From assembly GCA_038373885.1 (NCBI GenBank), contig JAWZYV010012536.1, positions 124,001 through 188,000 on the forward strand: a stretch of DNA of 64,000 nucleotides, read 5' to 3'. Of this stretch, positions 21,001 to 32,505 are shown piece by piece (the first letter of the stretch is position 1; each line of letters starts with the position of its first letter). A program made the position numbers and the translations under genes. Source of the stretch: Cheiracanthium punctorium. Taxonomy: Eukaryota; Arthropoda; Arachnida; Araneae; Cheiracanthiidae. Under the pieces are notes generated by a model that saw only the letters and a program-made list of their open reading frames with translations, made no database searches and had not been told where the DNA came from.

Positions 21001-22640
21001 GAAGCAAATCTTTCAAATTGAGCCCAGCTTAGCGATATCGAAACATTTGGGTAGAAATCGCTAAACCTTAGTATTACTGCAGTATTTTGCCTCTCTCAAA
21101 CAAAATAAGCTTAGATGAAGTGCGCCGAAAATATTTTTGATTTAATACATGTGCAAGGAAGTCATGTGCTGTCCACATCAGATATTTTTCAAATAGCATT
21201 TTAGTGAATTTTATAAACATGTTTGATATTTTCATGCAACAAAATTTCAAAACTTGGTTGAAAAATAAATCTCACCCAAAAGATTAAGAAATATTTTGTC
21301 GAAACAATCATTAAAACATGTAGTAATTTTAATTGTTAATACAAAAGTTAGCATAATTGCTTGTAATGAACGAAAATATGATTATTCACAAAAACGATGG
21401 GAAAGATTTTATTTTAAATCACTGGGTGCAGTCGGTGATATCGTTCGATATGAACTCTTGAAATTGTCTGCAGACTTTCTCAAGAATCTGCGACGGGCGT
21501 CGCGTGAGTTCTGCGACCAGGGTGTACAGTTATTGTTTAGATAAGCCAGTAAATGAGAAATTTAAGTCACAAACATGGTACGCAAAACTCCCTAATATTA
21601 GTGTAAAAAATACATGGAAGAAATAATTAGCAAAATATTAAACTGTTCCAAATATAATCATTCCTCTTAGATCGTAGTTCACGGTACTTATTTCAGTTAT
21701 CTCCCAGACCCATAAAATGACTTAACCAGCTTTTTGAATGAGCATCATAAAGCATAACAATTTTTTTTTGTGTACTCTTGTAACAAAACTATAAATGATT
21801 CACACAGCATTTTACAGGGAAATAATGCTATCATATACCAGAATTTCGTGAACTAATTGTGTTTTGTTCAAGACGGTTAAAAGTCCTCGAAACGCATTTT
21901 ATGGAATGACTCAACTGATCGTTAACGCATTAAAACTGTTCTGCACTCGAGCAGTAAAATAAACACAAATGCTGCGTGCATTATTATGAATACAGCGTGC
22001 TTTTATAAATCTGAATAATGGAAATACGTTTCTTTTTTATAAACAGTAATGATACATTTTATGGTAATCTGCGCATGTTTTCTGCAATCTAACAAAAATT
22101 TCATAATTCTTTTAAAGAAAAAGCTCTCCTTTGTATCCGGTGGATTAAATGTAGACTCGGAAGGAGTGATATGATTTTTAATGAAAATCACCGCGATATA
22201 TTTATACATATCTAGGCAACCTACGGCCCGCGGGTCGATTGTGACGCCCCTTCCCCCCCTTTGATTTTGATATGGCCCATGAAATATATCGAAACGTCAT
22301 CAAAAACACATATAATACATTTAAAACCTCACATAAACCGCAATTTTGTACCCCGCGACTTCCCTAACATCCTAATGTTTGAATTAGCTCTTTCTAAAAG
22401 TAGCCCATGCCTGACTTAATATATAGTTCCGCTGATAACTTACTCACTGACTCTGTCATAATTCCGGTTTGTACCACTCCAAAATAAAACTTTTACCGCC
22501 ATACTCCGTAAAAATGGAAAAAAAAGCTCGAAAAACGTAAGAAAATTCACACAGATCGTCTCAAAGTTTTACATAATTACTAAAAAGATATACAAAACTA
22601 TCTGAGCTACATTATAAACCTGAAAATCAACCCGTTCTGT
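21001..22640. other. Unassigned DNA
   Basis: Holds an 82-codon open frame on the plus strand (21,296-21,544) with no recognised domain. Around 22,218-22,235, GGCAACCTACGGCCCGCGGGTC looks like one end of a decayed hAT-type element. If the two exons described here belong to one gene, all this is intron. Confidence 0.4.
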
Positions 22641-22866
22641 ATTATTTAAACAATATTTTGTAATTTTCAGCTCCTCTATATTCTCCAGAGCAAAAAAAAA
22701 AGTTAACCAGTTGAGTAAAAAAGTTAGGTATCACAAGTGATATTGATGTCATATTGATCTCACGATTATCTGGCTTTTCACAGAAAATTGTGATTACAAT
22801 TCCTATAAGATAGCTTTTCAAGATTACCCATTGGTTAGCTTTTTTTCCGTAAATAAAATTTCTAAC

Positions 22867-22900
22867 GATTTCGTTTGGCTGTGAACAGCCAAACGAAATC
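22867..22900. repeat. Perfect 16-bp hairpin
   Basis: GATTTCGTTTGGCTGT, two bases, then its exact reverse complement. It falls within a minus-strand open frame (22,642-22,989) that starts just inside a TTTCCCAG acceptor-like site, but no domain supports an exon. Confidence 0.85.
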
Positions 22901-24394
22901 TTTCGATTGCGGAAAGCTCCGCATACACACTCGCTGGGAAACTTAGCAAGTTTTAAGAACATGCAATTCCGATTTCGGTATATAAACACTGTAATGAAAA
23001 ATAAAATATGAAGTTATTTATTTTAAGTAGACCCAGATTATCTATACTGAGAGTAGAAACTTTTTGCCTATCATGTTTTCTAAACCCAATGTAATTGCCT
23101 CCACGTTACATACTTAAATCTATTGATTAAAACTAACACTCCTTTATTGATTAAATTTCTTATCGGCTGATTTAAATCCTTTTACGCTAAAAATTTCCGA
23201 AAAATACTCTTTAAAGACAATAATTTATAAACTCCTCAATTCGCCTCAACGCCCCCAATTCGCTAGATTCAAATTAGCTCTATTTTCACTTAAATCTTGT
23301 CTATTTGAGAATTCCCACTTTCCTCCCCCACGAAAAGAGACCATATCGTGTTACTATCAAGTGACCAACGCTCTTCAACGGACAACGATGTCAAAGGATG
23401 CACCACACCATAGTCACCTCCCGGGCATCGAAGGACAAGCATGTCGTTATCAAAATATGAATTAAAAGAATTTCTGAAGAGGATACTGGATGCACTTTAC
23501 TTAATGCTAAGTCCTTTTCCTGTGGGTGTTTACTTCTCGGTGTATTCTATTGTTATAATTTTATTTTATATCCGAATATCAAATGTATCTTTTGCATATT
23601 CGGAGTATTGAAATAAATTCAACCTAAATATGGAGGGGATGCTTTCGGTAAAGATTTGATTTAACACCAGTTTTATAAGATAACACCAGATTTAACACCA
23701 GTCGGGTTTATAATCATAGATTACAGCTCTGATAATAAAAAATGAAGAAAATGAATAATTCAAACATTTTAAACTGTGCACTATTTATCATTATTAATCA
23801 TTACTCAACTTAAAATTGCACCGTGAACAATAAATGTCAGAAAAAAGAAAATACTAGAAAACACTGATTTAACAGCCTTAAATAACAAATTGCAGTGTAA
23901 TATATTAATCAAAAACAGCAAATTTTCATAAAACACCCCTTTTATAGCTCAAAATAATAATCTTAATTGAGTACAGATATATTAATCAAAAAAGGACTGA
24001 TTTTGTAAAAACTCTCATTCTATAGCTTAAAGAATAATTATAATTGAGTACAGATATATTAATAAAAAACGGACAGATTTTGTAAAAAAAACTCCTCTTT
24101 TTTGATTATTTAGGCTAAATGGAGCTGTTGTATAATGCCCCAAAATTGAGAATTTTTGGCTCCATTGATTTTTGTCGATTAATGGAGCAAATTTTACTCA
24201 ATCGGGAGAATGGCTGTATGAAGTCAAAAATTGAGTAAAAATGTACTCCGTTTGATTATCATTTTACTCAGTAGGTTTAAGCGTGTAGGTTAATAGTTAT
24301 TGGTAATGGAAATAAAACATTTTAAAATCATGTAAACAAAATCACATAATAAAAGCTCATCCATGTATTCATATGTAATAAGAAATTTACTTAC
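22901..24394. other. Unassigned AT-rich DNA
   Basis: A short imperfect tandem repeat occurs near 23,900-24,090 (ATTGAGTACAGATATATTAAT, three times). No gene recognised. Confidence 0.4.
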
Positions 24395-24490
24395 AAGCCG
24401 GTCTGATTGGTCATTATTACTTTTTGACAGACACTCAGCTGATGTGAGGAATAGGACAAGTACTGGCCCGATTGCCTTCATGACAATCAC
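24395..24490 (-). CDS. Putative first exon encoding a signal peptide
   Basis: Thirty-two codons on the minus strand from ATG at 24,490 (a second Met at residue 4 is an alternative start). A short charged N-terminus is followed by a hydrophobic core, AIGPVLVLFLTSA, then C-L-S and a polar stretch with Asn, Asp and Ser. This is the pattern of a secretory signal peptide with cleavage near residues 18-22. It ends in a consensus donor, CTT|GTAAGTAAAT, in phase 0. The cysteine-rich exon at 17,516-17,653 lies downstream on the same strand and also begins in phase 0, so they may be exons 1 and 2 of one secreted-peptide gene. The link is inference. Another gene's exon 1 cannot be excluded. Confidence 0.45.
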
Positions 24491-24868
24491 TATTCAAAGA
24501 TGTAAAGCATCTTGAATTACGTTTGATTAAACATTTATATTTCATGAAACTTGCTTATTCATTAAAAAATTTCCGTATGAAAAAAAAAATCATTCAAAAT
24601 AGAAATGATATGCATGCTGTTAAAAAATGTTATGCAACTATATGAAATTTAAAGATATGCATATGTTTATTTCTGTTTTGAATGATTTTTTTTTGCATTC
24701 AGAAATGTTTTAATGAATAAGCAAATTTCTTAAAATATAAATGTTTAATCAAACGTAATTAAAGACGTTTTACATCTTTGAATAGTGATTGTCATGAAAG
24801 AAATCGGGACAGTACTTGTCCTGTTCCTCACATCAGTTTTCGATCTGTCAAAAAATAATATTGACCAA
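24407..24868. repeat. Large inverted duplication containing exon 1
   Basis: Left arm (about 24,407-24,618) and right arm (about 24,657-24,868) are reverse complements at roughly 85-90% by eye. Shared blocks include TTACGTTTGATTAAACATTT, GATGTGAGGAA(T/C)AGGACAAG and TGACAATCACTATTCAAAGA. The centre is about 40 bp. The arms include the signal-peptide reading frame and its 5' flank, so two start regions diverge from a shared middle. Confidence 0.85.
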
Positions 24869-24889
24869 CATAATCCTGTTTATTATTAA
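24794..24889 (+). pseudogene. Inverted, broken copy of the signal-peptide exon
   Basis: Starts ATG and encodes a signal-like segment (M-K-E-I-G-T-V-L-V-L-F-L-T-S) matching the minus-strand exon. The GTAAGT donor is lost, and the frame ends at TAA after 31 codons. It could be a dead half of the duplication, or a very short separate peptide. Confidence 0.6.
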
Positions 24890-25055
24890 AGGATAGATTG
24901 ACTAGACAAAATTATTTTACAGAGTCATTTTACCTTGTTGTTATGAATTGAATGTCAAGGGACGGTTACGAGAAGATAGATGTTTCGTCTTGCAAAATTT
25001 CTCTTTTGTAAAGTCTGTTTTAGTAGGACTCTCAAGCAAACTTTTTATTTAATAC

Positions 25056-25292
25056 TGCCCCACCAGTGGCATAACGCAAAGGGCTCCGAGCTGGGAGACG
25101 GAAAGTGCCTGGTTCGAAACCAGGGCGCGTCCGCCAACCTAACCGTTCAGAGTTTACCGTGGTTTCCTCCGAAACTTAGCGCAAATATGGATTAGGATCC
25201 CATAGAAAGATCTCCACGGAGGGCACCACACTTATCGGCCTAGAGCCCACGCTTACCTAAATCGGCCGTAACCCCACAAACAAGCAAATCTA
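25056..25292 (+). mobile_element. tRNA-derived SINE, second family
   Basis: The A box region is AGTGGCATAACGCAAAGGG and the B box is GGTTCGAAACC (25,111-25,121). The body has TTTACCGTGGTTTCCTCC and GGATTAGGATCCCATAG, with an ACAAACAAGC tail. A diverged copy lies reversed at 44,815-45,013. TTTAGTAGG occurs on both sides (about 25,019 and 25,307) and may be a worn target duplication. Confidence 0.7.
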
Positions 25293-27090
25293 TTTAGTAA
25301 TATCTATTTTAGTAGGCTTGTCTCGCCTCGCATAACAATTGCAAATCTATCTCGACTAGTCTCGCATCCATTTTATTAATTATGAAAACTTTTTGGACTG
25401 CACATGGTGGTTTTTAAATATTTTGGTGTGTTTTCTTTTGCAAAAGGAAAAAATAGAAACTGGAATTACACCAACAAATTAACAAGGCTTAAACATCTGG
25501 GTGGGCGGAAACCTGGGGTCAATTCCCTTTCTTTTCCTTTGTTTGTTTAGTGACGATTCTGTAAAGGTGCCTTTTGCTTCGAAATTTAATATCCCAAAAT
25601 ATAAAAGTGATAAAAAGTGCCATTATGGGATGCAGGCGAGCAGAAAAAATATGTATGCTTTTCTTAAGAATTATTTTTTTTCCGAAAAGGTGAAGTTATG
25701 TAAATCATGGACATTGACTAAAAGATACCTTTAGCTGCACTATTTCAAATGCCAAAGTGATATCGTGATAGAAAAACACCTTGAGTGTCTTCTGAGAAAC
25801 ACAACTACATTCCATGAAGCCAATATTTTGCAATTTTCCAAGCTTCATTTTTCTTCAACTGGAGAAGTTATATTTCCTCCGCTTAACTATTGAGTTTTAA
25901 CTATTTTTCGATGAAATACTACAGAGTCAAAGTGCACAAATATGAAAAAAAAAATTGAATATTTTAAGAACCAAAATGTTTTGCAACTTATCCATTTTTG
26001 GTAATGAAAGAAATAAGTACATACATTACAGTGAAAACAAATTGTCATCAGAAAGTGTCATAGAAATATCGATCTAATCACAATCAGTAAGCTATCGACT
26101 TACTGATAATCACAAAAAATGCGTTTTGAGAAAAATCAGTTTGAAGTTACCTTATTGTGTTCAAACATAAAACGTTTTTATGTGTATCTGCGGTTGTAGT
26201 TGGAATAATTGTGTGAAACTGGCGCCAAAATGCTCAGGAATATGTAAGTTTTAATACTTTCCATTAAACGTTGTAGCAAGCTATGTGATATCTAGTGGCC
26301 ATCTAGTGGTATTTGATTGCTGTGATCGTCTGTTCACATTCGAAATGTGAAGACTGTTTAATTTTTTCTACAAAATGAGTTATTTTCTTTTTTCCCCTCG
26401 AAAATGTGAAATGACAAAGTCATTTGCATCAATAGGCAAATGTTATGGATCTTCATGTGTTTTTTTAGGATGACCATCAAACGATTCTGGTTCTGTTGAA
26501 TCAAGAACTTAGTAACTAATTTCTCTTTATGAGTGATCCCGTTAATAGGTGATGATAATGGGTAGTTAATAGATGATAAAGTGTTCTTAATTTTAATGGG
26601 TCAAAAATGTTCAGTTACAAACATACTTCATTGAAATAAATGATAATGAGGCTGGGAATTTTCGAATATTTGAATCCATTAGTACTCAGACGCCAATCGA
26701 CACACAGAAATCATATTAGTTACAAATAGAACTATTTTTAATTTATTTATCAAACGACTGTCTATTGACCACTTGGTCATTAGGTTGCGAGCTCTCCAAT
26801 ATTTTTCCATAAGAGAACTAAAATGAAATAATGCAGACATTAACCAGTGTGCGCGGCAGTCATATCTTGTCCAATTGGACATAACTACACATAGAAGAGT
26901 CGACAATTTTAGAACGATGTAAATGGGCACGGAGACAGTGGTGACCAATTACTTACTTAATGATACTTACTGATACTTGTAGTTGGTTGGATTTCTAATA
27001 TCTAGGCTCAAATCAAGGAACATAATGAAATCTTTTAATTCAAAATCACAGATTACATTGAAATAGTTTTTTTCACCCAATAATTATATA
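25293..27090. other. Unassigned DNA
   Basis: Includes an 89-codon minus-strand frame (26,679-26,948) and a 77-codon plus-strand frame (25,501-25,734). Neither resembles a family I recognise. The far right may hold the missing 3' part of the autonomous Helitron. Confidence 0.35.
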
Positions 27091-27298
27091 CTAGCAACCC
27101 GCCCGGCTTTGCACGAGTAGGAGAGTATACATGTCTACACTTTTTCTATCGTGATGTCGTATCAGCCTTTTACATCGGGCATGCATGTAAGATTACTACT
27201 TGCAGTATTTTTAATGTATTTTATTTCCAATAGTGAAAATATTTGAAAAACTAAAGAATCGACCAAAAACAAACTAACATATTTCTCTATATACAATA

Positions 27299-29210
27299 CT
27301 AGCTGACCCGGCAAACGTTGTTTTGCCATATAAATTATTCCTAGGATTATTTTAGTAGAAAGAAATGACTAACATATTGTAAGTTTGTGAGGATGTGGTA
27401 TATGACTGAAAGAGGCATGGAGCGCTGTGAACGATGCTGGAATATAAAAATAACACAATACCGAACATTCATATTTTTAATTCATTGTAATTTATTCTTT
27501 AAATTTATATATATCGCTAATTACAATAATTTTACTAAAAAATAATATAAATCCCTTAACGCAATAGAGTATACAATATTTTTTGTTATCCATCTTTAGA
27601 TAACACAAACATACTGCATGGTTTGCCCACTCGGGAGCATGCTCCGTAAAACTGTTCGTGTGAAAAACATGGTGTGCTCAAATCTAATCCACAAACAGAC
27701 ATAGTTTGGCCTTGAGACTTATTGATAGTCATTCCCTAAAAAATTTTGCCCCCCCCCCTCCAAAAAAAAAAGGGATGAAAATCTGAAACACTTTCAGATT
27801 TTCAATACGCACTATAGTGCTATATATTAAAATCGTATCATAATTTATGCGTCGTCCTTATTCCATTAAGTTGGAAAGTGTCATCATTATTCATGACAGT
27901 GCTGTATTTTTCTTTCTTATTTCATAAAACCCATCTTTGGAATCGAAATCTATCTTAAAATCGCCTACTAAAACTATTTTACAATCTTCGCGAAGTATAT
28001 CACAACTATACTTCACCGATCCTACTTTAACGCCTCGACTCTCGCCTAGGAGGCGATGATTAAACATATGCAGTTACCATGATGATTTTTTGCATTTATG
28101 TAGAAATCGTAATTTAGCATTAAAATGGCGATTTGGAACAACATGCAAGTACAGCATGCCGTTACATTTTTATTTATTTTGGATTAAAAATTAATGTAGT
28201 TTTAATAATTAAATGTCTTCAAATTCCTTAACTGGCGCGTTTATTGCTATTTTGTTTACTTTAGTTATCACCTAGTTCTTTTGGGTGCGTTGAAAGGGTA
28301 CTTACGTATTATCCCGGCGGTCACTTCCGCCAAACTACTTTTTCGTAGATTTTAAATACGTTGCCAATCGTATTCCAAACCATCAACAATTTCATGTGCC
28401 CGGCATTTATCTTGGTGAAAAATTGCTTGTCTTGGCGGACCGCCGGGATAATTTGTAAGTACCGTCGAAACTTGTGCATAACTCCCAGAGACCCATGACT
28501 GCAAAGCTCGCCAAAGTACGGGGATTTTTTAGGTTGGCGAGAGTGGGGGCGTTAAAATAGGAATCAAATCTTTCTTGAACCATAAAACACATCTTTGGAA
28601 TCGAAATCTATCTTAAAATCGCCTACTGAAACTGTTTTACAATCTTCGCCAGGCATATTCTTCCTGTAGGCATATTCCAACTATACCGCAAAGACATTTT
28701 AAATACTGTTTGGAATGGGCATCATAATCCATGAGTGTACCGTGTTTTCCTTTCTTGTTCCACAGAGCACTTCTTCGGAATAGAAATCAATCGCCTTATA
28801 AAACTCTTTTACAATATACGCCAGGCGTTTTCTAACTATACGCGAAATATATTTATAATAAATTGTTACGTTTTGGCACCACATTTAGCGATCAATTATC
28901 AAAAATTGCAAGCCTTGTGCGACTTTCAACATTTTATTAACGCACCCCCCTCTCCACGTTATCTGGAAAAGACATTTGAAAAGTGACTCGACACGCTAAT
29001 GTCTACACAGAAATCCTGATTGAAATTAATAGCACTCTGGGGCTAAACATTTTGGGGTGGATCGCCCTTATGACTTAGGGGTATGAGACATAGTTAAAAA
29101 CCTATTGTCAGACGTAACGAATATACATAGAAAATTTCATTAAAATTGGTCGAGAGGTTTCGGAGGAGTTTGGTGACTAACACTGTGACAGGAGAATTTT
29201 ATATATTAGA
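27299..29210 (-). mobile_element. Non-autonomous Helitron (inner)
   Basis: Minus strand: begins TCTAATATATAAAATTC at 29,210, followed by TCACAGTGTTAGTCACC and TCCTCCGAAACC. It ends with a GGCAAA-acaacg-TTTGCC hairpin, then GGGTCAGCTAG at 27,299. Most of its interior (27,778-29,050) is a copy of the repeat also found at 59,819-61,080. No Rep or helicase. Confidence 0.85.
28296..28462. mobile_element. TIR MITE, about 167 bp, with empty site elsewhere
   Basis: Termini are GGGTACTTACGTATTATCCC and, at the right, GGGATAATTTGTAAGTAC. The flanks CGTTGAAA and CGTCGAAA make an 8-bp target duplication. The homologous sequence at about 60,403-60,420 runs GCGTTGAAACTTGTGCA without the element, confirming the boundaries. 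A sister copy is at 44,286-44,457. Confidence 0.85.
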
Positions 29211-30116
29211 TTATAAAACTTTTAGGTTGCCAATTAATATAGTTTTAATAATTACGTGACTTCAAATCACTTAAATGGTGCGTTTATCGCTAATGTGTTC
29301 ACTTTCGTTAAGACGTGTGCATAACGCCTAGAGACTGATGACTGCGAAGCTGGCCAAAGTGCGGCGATTTTTAGGTTGGCGGGAGTGGAGGGACGTTAAT
29401 TAAAATCATAGCTTAAGTTCAGTTAAAAGTTATCACTTCATTCATTGACTGTTAGTCAGTACAAAATTCGCTGGGTCAGTTAGTATAACATAAATGTTTA
29501 TTTTCATTTGCCACACCAATTTTTAACTATTTAAAAAATGTTAGAACTGTTTAATATCCAAGCTGTACTAATTTTAATTTCCATGTATCTAATAGCGATA
29601 CTTTTTATAAATCTTCCATGGTTTTCTCTCGTGTAAAGCATCAAGCTGTGTAATCTCGAGGAGCTATTTAGAATCGCTTTAATTGCGAATAGGATGTTAG
29701 TGTTGCAGAATATACAAATTTCACACTTTTTTAAATTTATGACGTCAAGGTTTAACTGTCGTAAAAGATACACCAAACTCATTTTTAGTAAAAAAATTCC
29801 TAAAAATCTGCAAATTATGCTACATATTCAGAAAGAACTGTTTTTAAAAGAAAATTTTCTCCTCTATCCGATGATATAAATGCCATTTTGCTGCAAACGT
29901 AATTGCCGCCGTTATTACGAATTAGGTGAGGAAAACTTCAAAAAATCGCATAAAATAAGAAAATTTCTAATTGGAATTTCGAAAATTTTAATAGTTATTC
30001 TGCTATTCGGGGCGAAGACGAATCCAACGAATCAGAGATCATTAAAATCGGTCCAGCCATTCATGAGTTATAAGTGTTGGAACAAACCCGACTTTGTTTT
30101 ATGTATATAGATTTAA

Positions 30117-30567
30117 AACTTCTCTCGGATTACATGAAAGAACAAATACATTATGTTTAGATGTTACACGTGACAGGGCAACATACAATTGGCTGCGTGA
30201 AAAACATTCAGTAGTTAAGTCACTTCGAACAACTTTTAAAGTTTGATCTTGTGCTTTATTAATAGTCATTCCAAATGCTAATGCAATTAGAAATTGGAGC
30301 CGTTTGAACTGAAAAGGTAATTCTGAGGGTATCATTGGTATTCTTGATACAAGAAGAGTTTCACCAGTTCCACAGTCAGTTAATATTGTGCATTCGATCA
30401 AAACCCTTTTTAAATGAACCATTTTGAGTCTTGTACCGTTACACAGTTTAGGCGGGTTTACATTTCTTAGTAATATGGCAGGTGAACCTACTTTTTATAT
30501 TAATTTGTGCGGCATAATTCCGGGAGGTGTCAAAGAGTTCAAAAATTCAGTTGGATAATGTACTGCC
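30117..30567 (-). pseudogene. Helitron helicase, C-terminal part
   Basis: Carries the Pif1-type end: PRIPMIP-like SRIPMIPSELPFQFKRLQF, then FGMTINKAQDQTL, then SQLYVALSRVTSKHNVFVL. The conserved Gly of the INKAQGQT motif is Asp. The frame continues upstream (LNSLTPPGIMP, NVNPPKLCNGTRL) with stops until the solo LTR interrupts it at 30,568. It is truncated at 30,111 by the inserted Helitron. Confidence 0.9.
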
Positions 30568-31235
30568 TGTGATGGAGATCACATATCTAATTTAATAATC
30601 ATTTACTTTGGTTTTCTTTAATGTAATCTATCCAAAATCATGTATTCTAAATCACTTCTGTTTTCATTTTCCTGCCATTTCGGTTTTTAAATCTATATAT
30701 TTGTTTTTCCCCGTATGCACTATTCTTACTTGTTTATTCGTCTCTTCAAACCGGTGTGCTAAAAATAGATTATATTTGCGTCCGTTTACAAAATCAACGT
30801 ACTTTGGATTCCCTTCTTTTGGCTTGGTGTTGGCGTTTTTATTATTTGTTGCCCTTCCGACGACTTTAAAATTATTTGCTCGCGATTACGTCATTTTAAT
30901 TTTATTGGATTAACTGTTAGGGTTGCTCTGGAATTGGCGTTATTGATTTCAGCCAAGTGTTTGTTCTCGCCAATGTGTAATTATGTGCTGGCGTAATTTT
31001 TTAATTCATTCCACCTTAATTTCACTGTCTATATAGGACGTATTTTTTATTTCGCTGAGCCACCACCATCCGTTGTAATAAGTTTATATGTCAATAGTAT
31101 CTTTTAATAAAACAGTTTCAAGTATTTAACGTCTTTTTATTATATTGCAACTAAGTGTATATCGTACCTGGATTATCATGTGTCACAACGCAGTCTTAAT
31201 TATTTAAAACAGCCAAACTAATTAACTTCTTTACA
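30568..31235 (+). mobile_element. Solo LTR, 668 bp, inside the helicase gene
   Basis: Starts TGTGATGGAGATCAC and ends AACTTCTTTACA, with the 5-bp repeat CTGCC on both sides (30,563-30,567 and 31,236-31,240). A TATATAG box (31,030) and AATAAA (31,106-31,111) sit in LTR order on the plus strand. Removing it rejoins the helicase reading frame at the same codon pair. Superfamily is unclear (5-bp duplications fit Gypsy and BEL/Pao). Confidence 0.8.
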
Positions 31236-31240
31236 CTGCC

Positions 31241-32500
31241 TCCTACTTATCTACAACTGCATCAACTGAGTAGTAGTTTTGTGATGTTGATTCAAATTTT
31301 GAAAGAATCATATCATTTATTATATTAACTTACTCATTAGTAGGTGATAGAATAGCCCTTGTGATTATGTTTCTGATATCCGGATATACTTTTTCAATCA
31401 GTTCCTCTTTATTTTGTACCGAAACACATAGATTATTAAGACTGATATTGACATTTCCTGCTTGAAATTCACAATTACCTATTTGGAGTAAGCTGTTAGA
31501 AAATTGCCTATTATCTTCGCTGGACGATAAAATTCTCATGTTGGTTTTCAGTTCACATTTTGTTATATGAGGCCAAAGATACGATCTTTTGAGAGATGCA
31601 TTTACTTCGTCTGCTCTGGTTCCTCTTGTTATGACAGGCAGAATTTTACGGAAGTCTCCAGAGAACAAAACGGTACAGCCACCCATTGGACAGTTTCTGT
31701 TGCGAAAATCAAGCATTGTCCTGGCTAATGCCTCAACAGAGGCCTTAGTAGACATAGATGCCTCGTCCCAAATAATCAAACTCCACTCTTGCATTAATTT
31801 GCCGGCGTTACTTTGTTTTAAAATACTGCAAATGCTAGAGACATCGCCAATGCAAATTTTCAGTGGAAGTTTGAATGTGGAATGCGCGGTACGCCCACCT
31901 TCCAGAAGCGTAGCTGCTATGCCGGACGATGCCACAACAAGGGCAATTTTTCTACCAGATCTCACTTTCACTAATAGTAAATTTAATAAAAATGTCTTGC
32001 CCGTGCCTCCAGGAGAATCTAAAAAAAAACAAAAACATTTTTCCTTCATTGCTGTTAACTGATGACAATATTAAGTCATAAACAATATTTTGTTCAGGAT
32101 TCAATCGACACTCATCTTGAATGTTGTGTAAAAGTGGTCATAGTTGATCTCTCTATATTGACTGTATCATTTACATTTGAATTATATGGTAAGATGAATC
32201 CAAAGCATTTTAAATATTTATATGATAGAGATTCCACCTCTTTATTTAATTCAAATAAAGCTTCATCAGAGGTATTTTGGTCATCATTTAATCATCTAAA
32301 TCATCTTAAGACAGTTCTTCGATTCTGCGATGCAGTACATCTTCGGCCATTATTTCTCGATATTTCTGCCAAAGAAGATGCGCGTCATGATTTGACAGAA
32401 CGATATCATGATGGCAAATAAGCATCTCAGTGACTTTGCTGAACAGCATATGGGAGCTTCAGAAAGCATACTTTCCCCAATGAGTATCGTCCTCTAACAG
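31241..32500 (-). pseudogene. Helitron helicase, N-terminal part
   Basis: The main frame (31,330-32,049) has Walker A GGTGKT in LDSPGGTGKTFLLN, then SSGIAATLLEGGRTAHSTFKLP, Walker B IIWDEASM, and GGDFR-like SGDFRKILPVI, in Pif1 order. Leading sequence up to about 32,500 (LLEDDTHWGKYA, AEDVLHRR) is the Rep-helicase linker, broken by stops and frameshifts. In a live element this 5'-3' helicase unwinds DNA during rolling-circle transposition. Plus-strand ORFs across this interval are antisense shadows. Confidence 0.9.
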
Positions 32501-32505
32501 ATCCA

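Larger units (their letters stand above)
27091..30111 (-). mobile_element. Helitron (outer), hosting another Helitron
   Basis: On the minus strand it starts TCTATATACATAAAACAAAG at 30,111, followed by the familiar ATGGCTGGACCGATTTTAAT block. It ends GCCGGGCGGGTTGCTAG at 27,091, with T following. The TC start, CTAG end and A|T target are Helitron hallmarks. It lies inside the 3' end of the helicase frame of the autonomous Helitron and contains no Rep of its own. Confidence 0.75.

Noticed and set aside
22642..22989. Minus-strand ORF with Cys residues after a TTTCCCAG site, considered as an extra exon of the secreted-peptide gene
   Set aside because: It runs through a perfect hairpin and gives no cysteine pattern that fits the downstream exon.
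32062..32421. 119-codon plus-strand ORF
   Set aside because: It is antisense to the Helitron Rep-helicase linker, which reads as recognisable Helitron protein on the minus strand.
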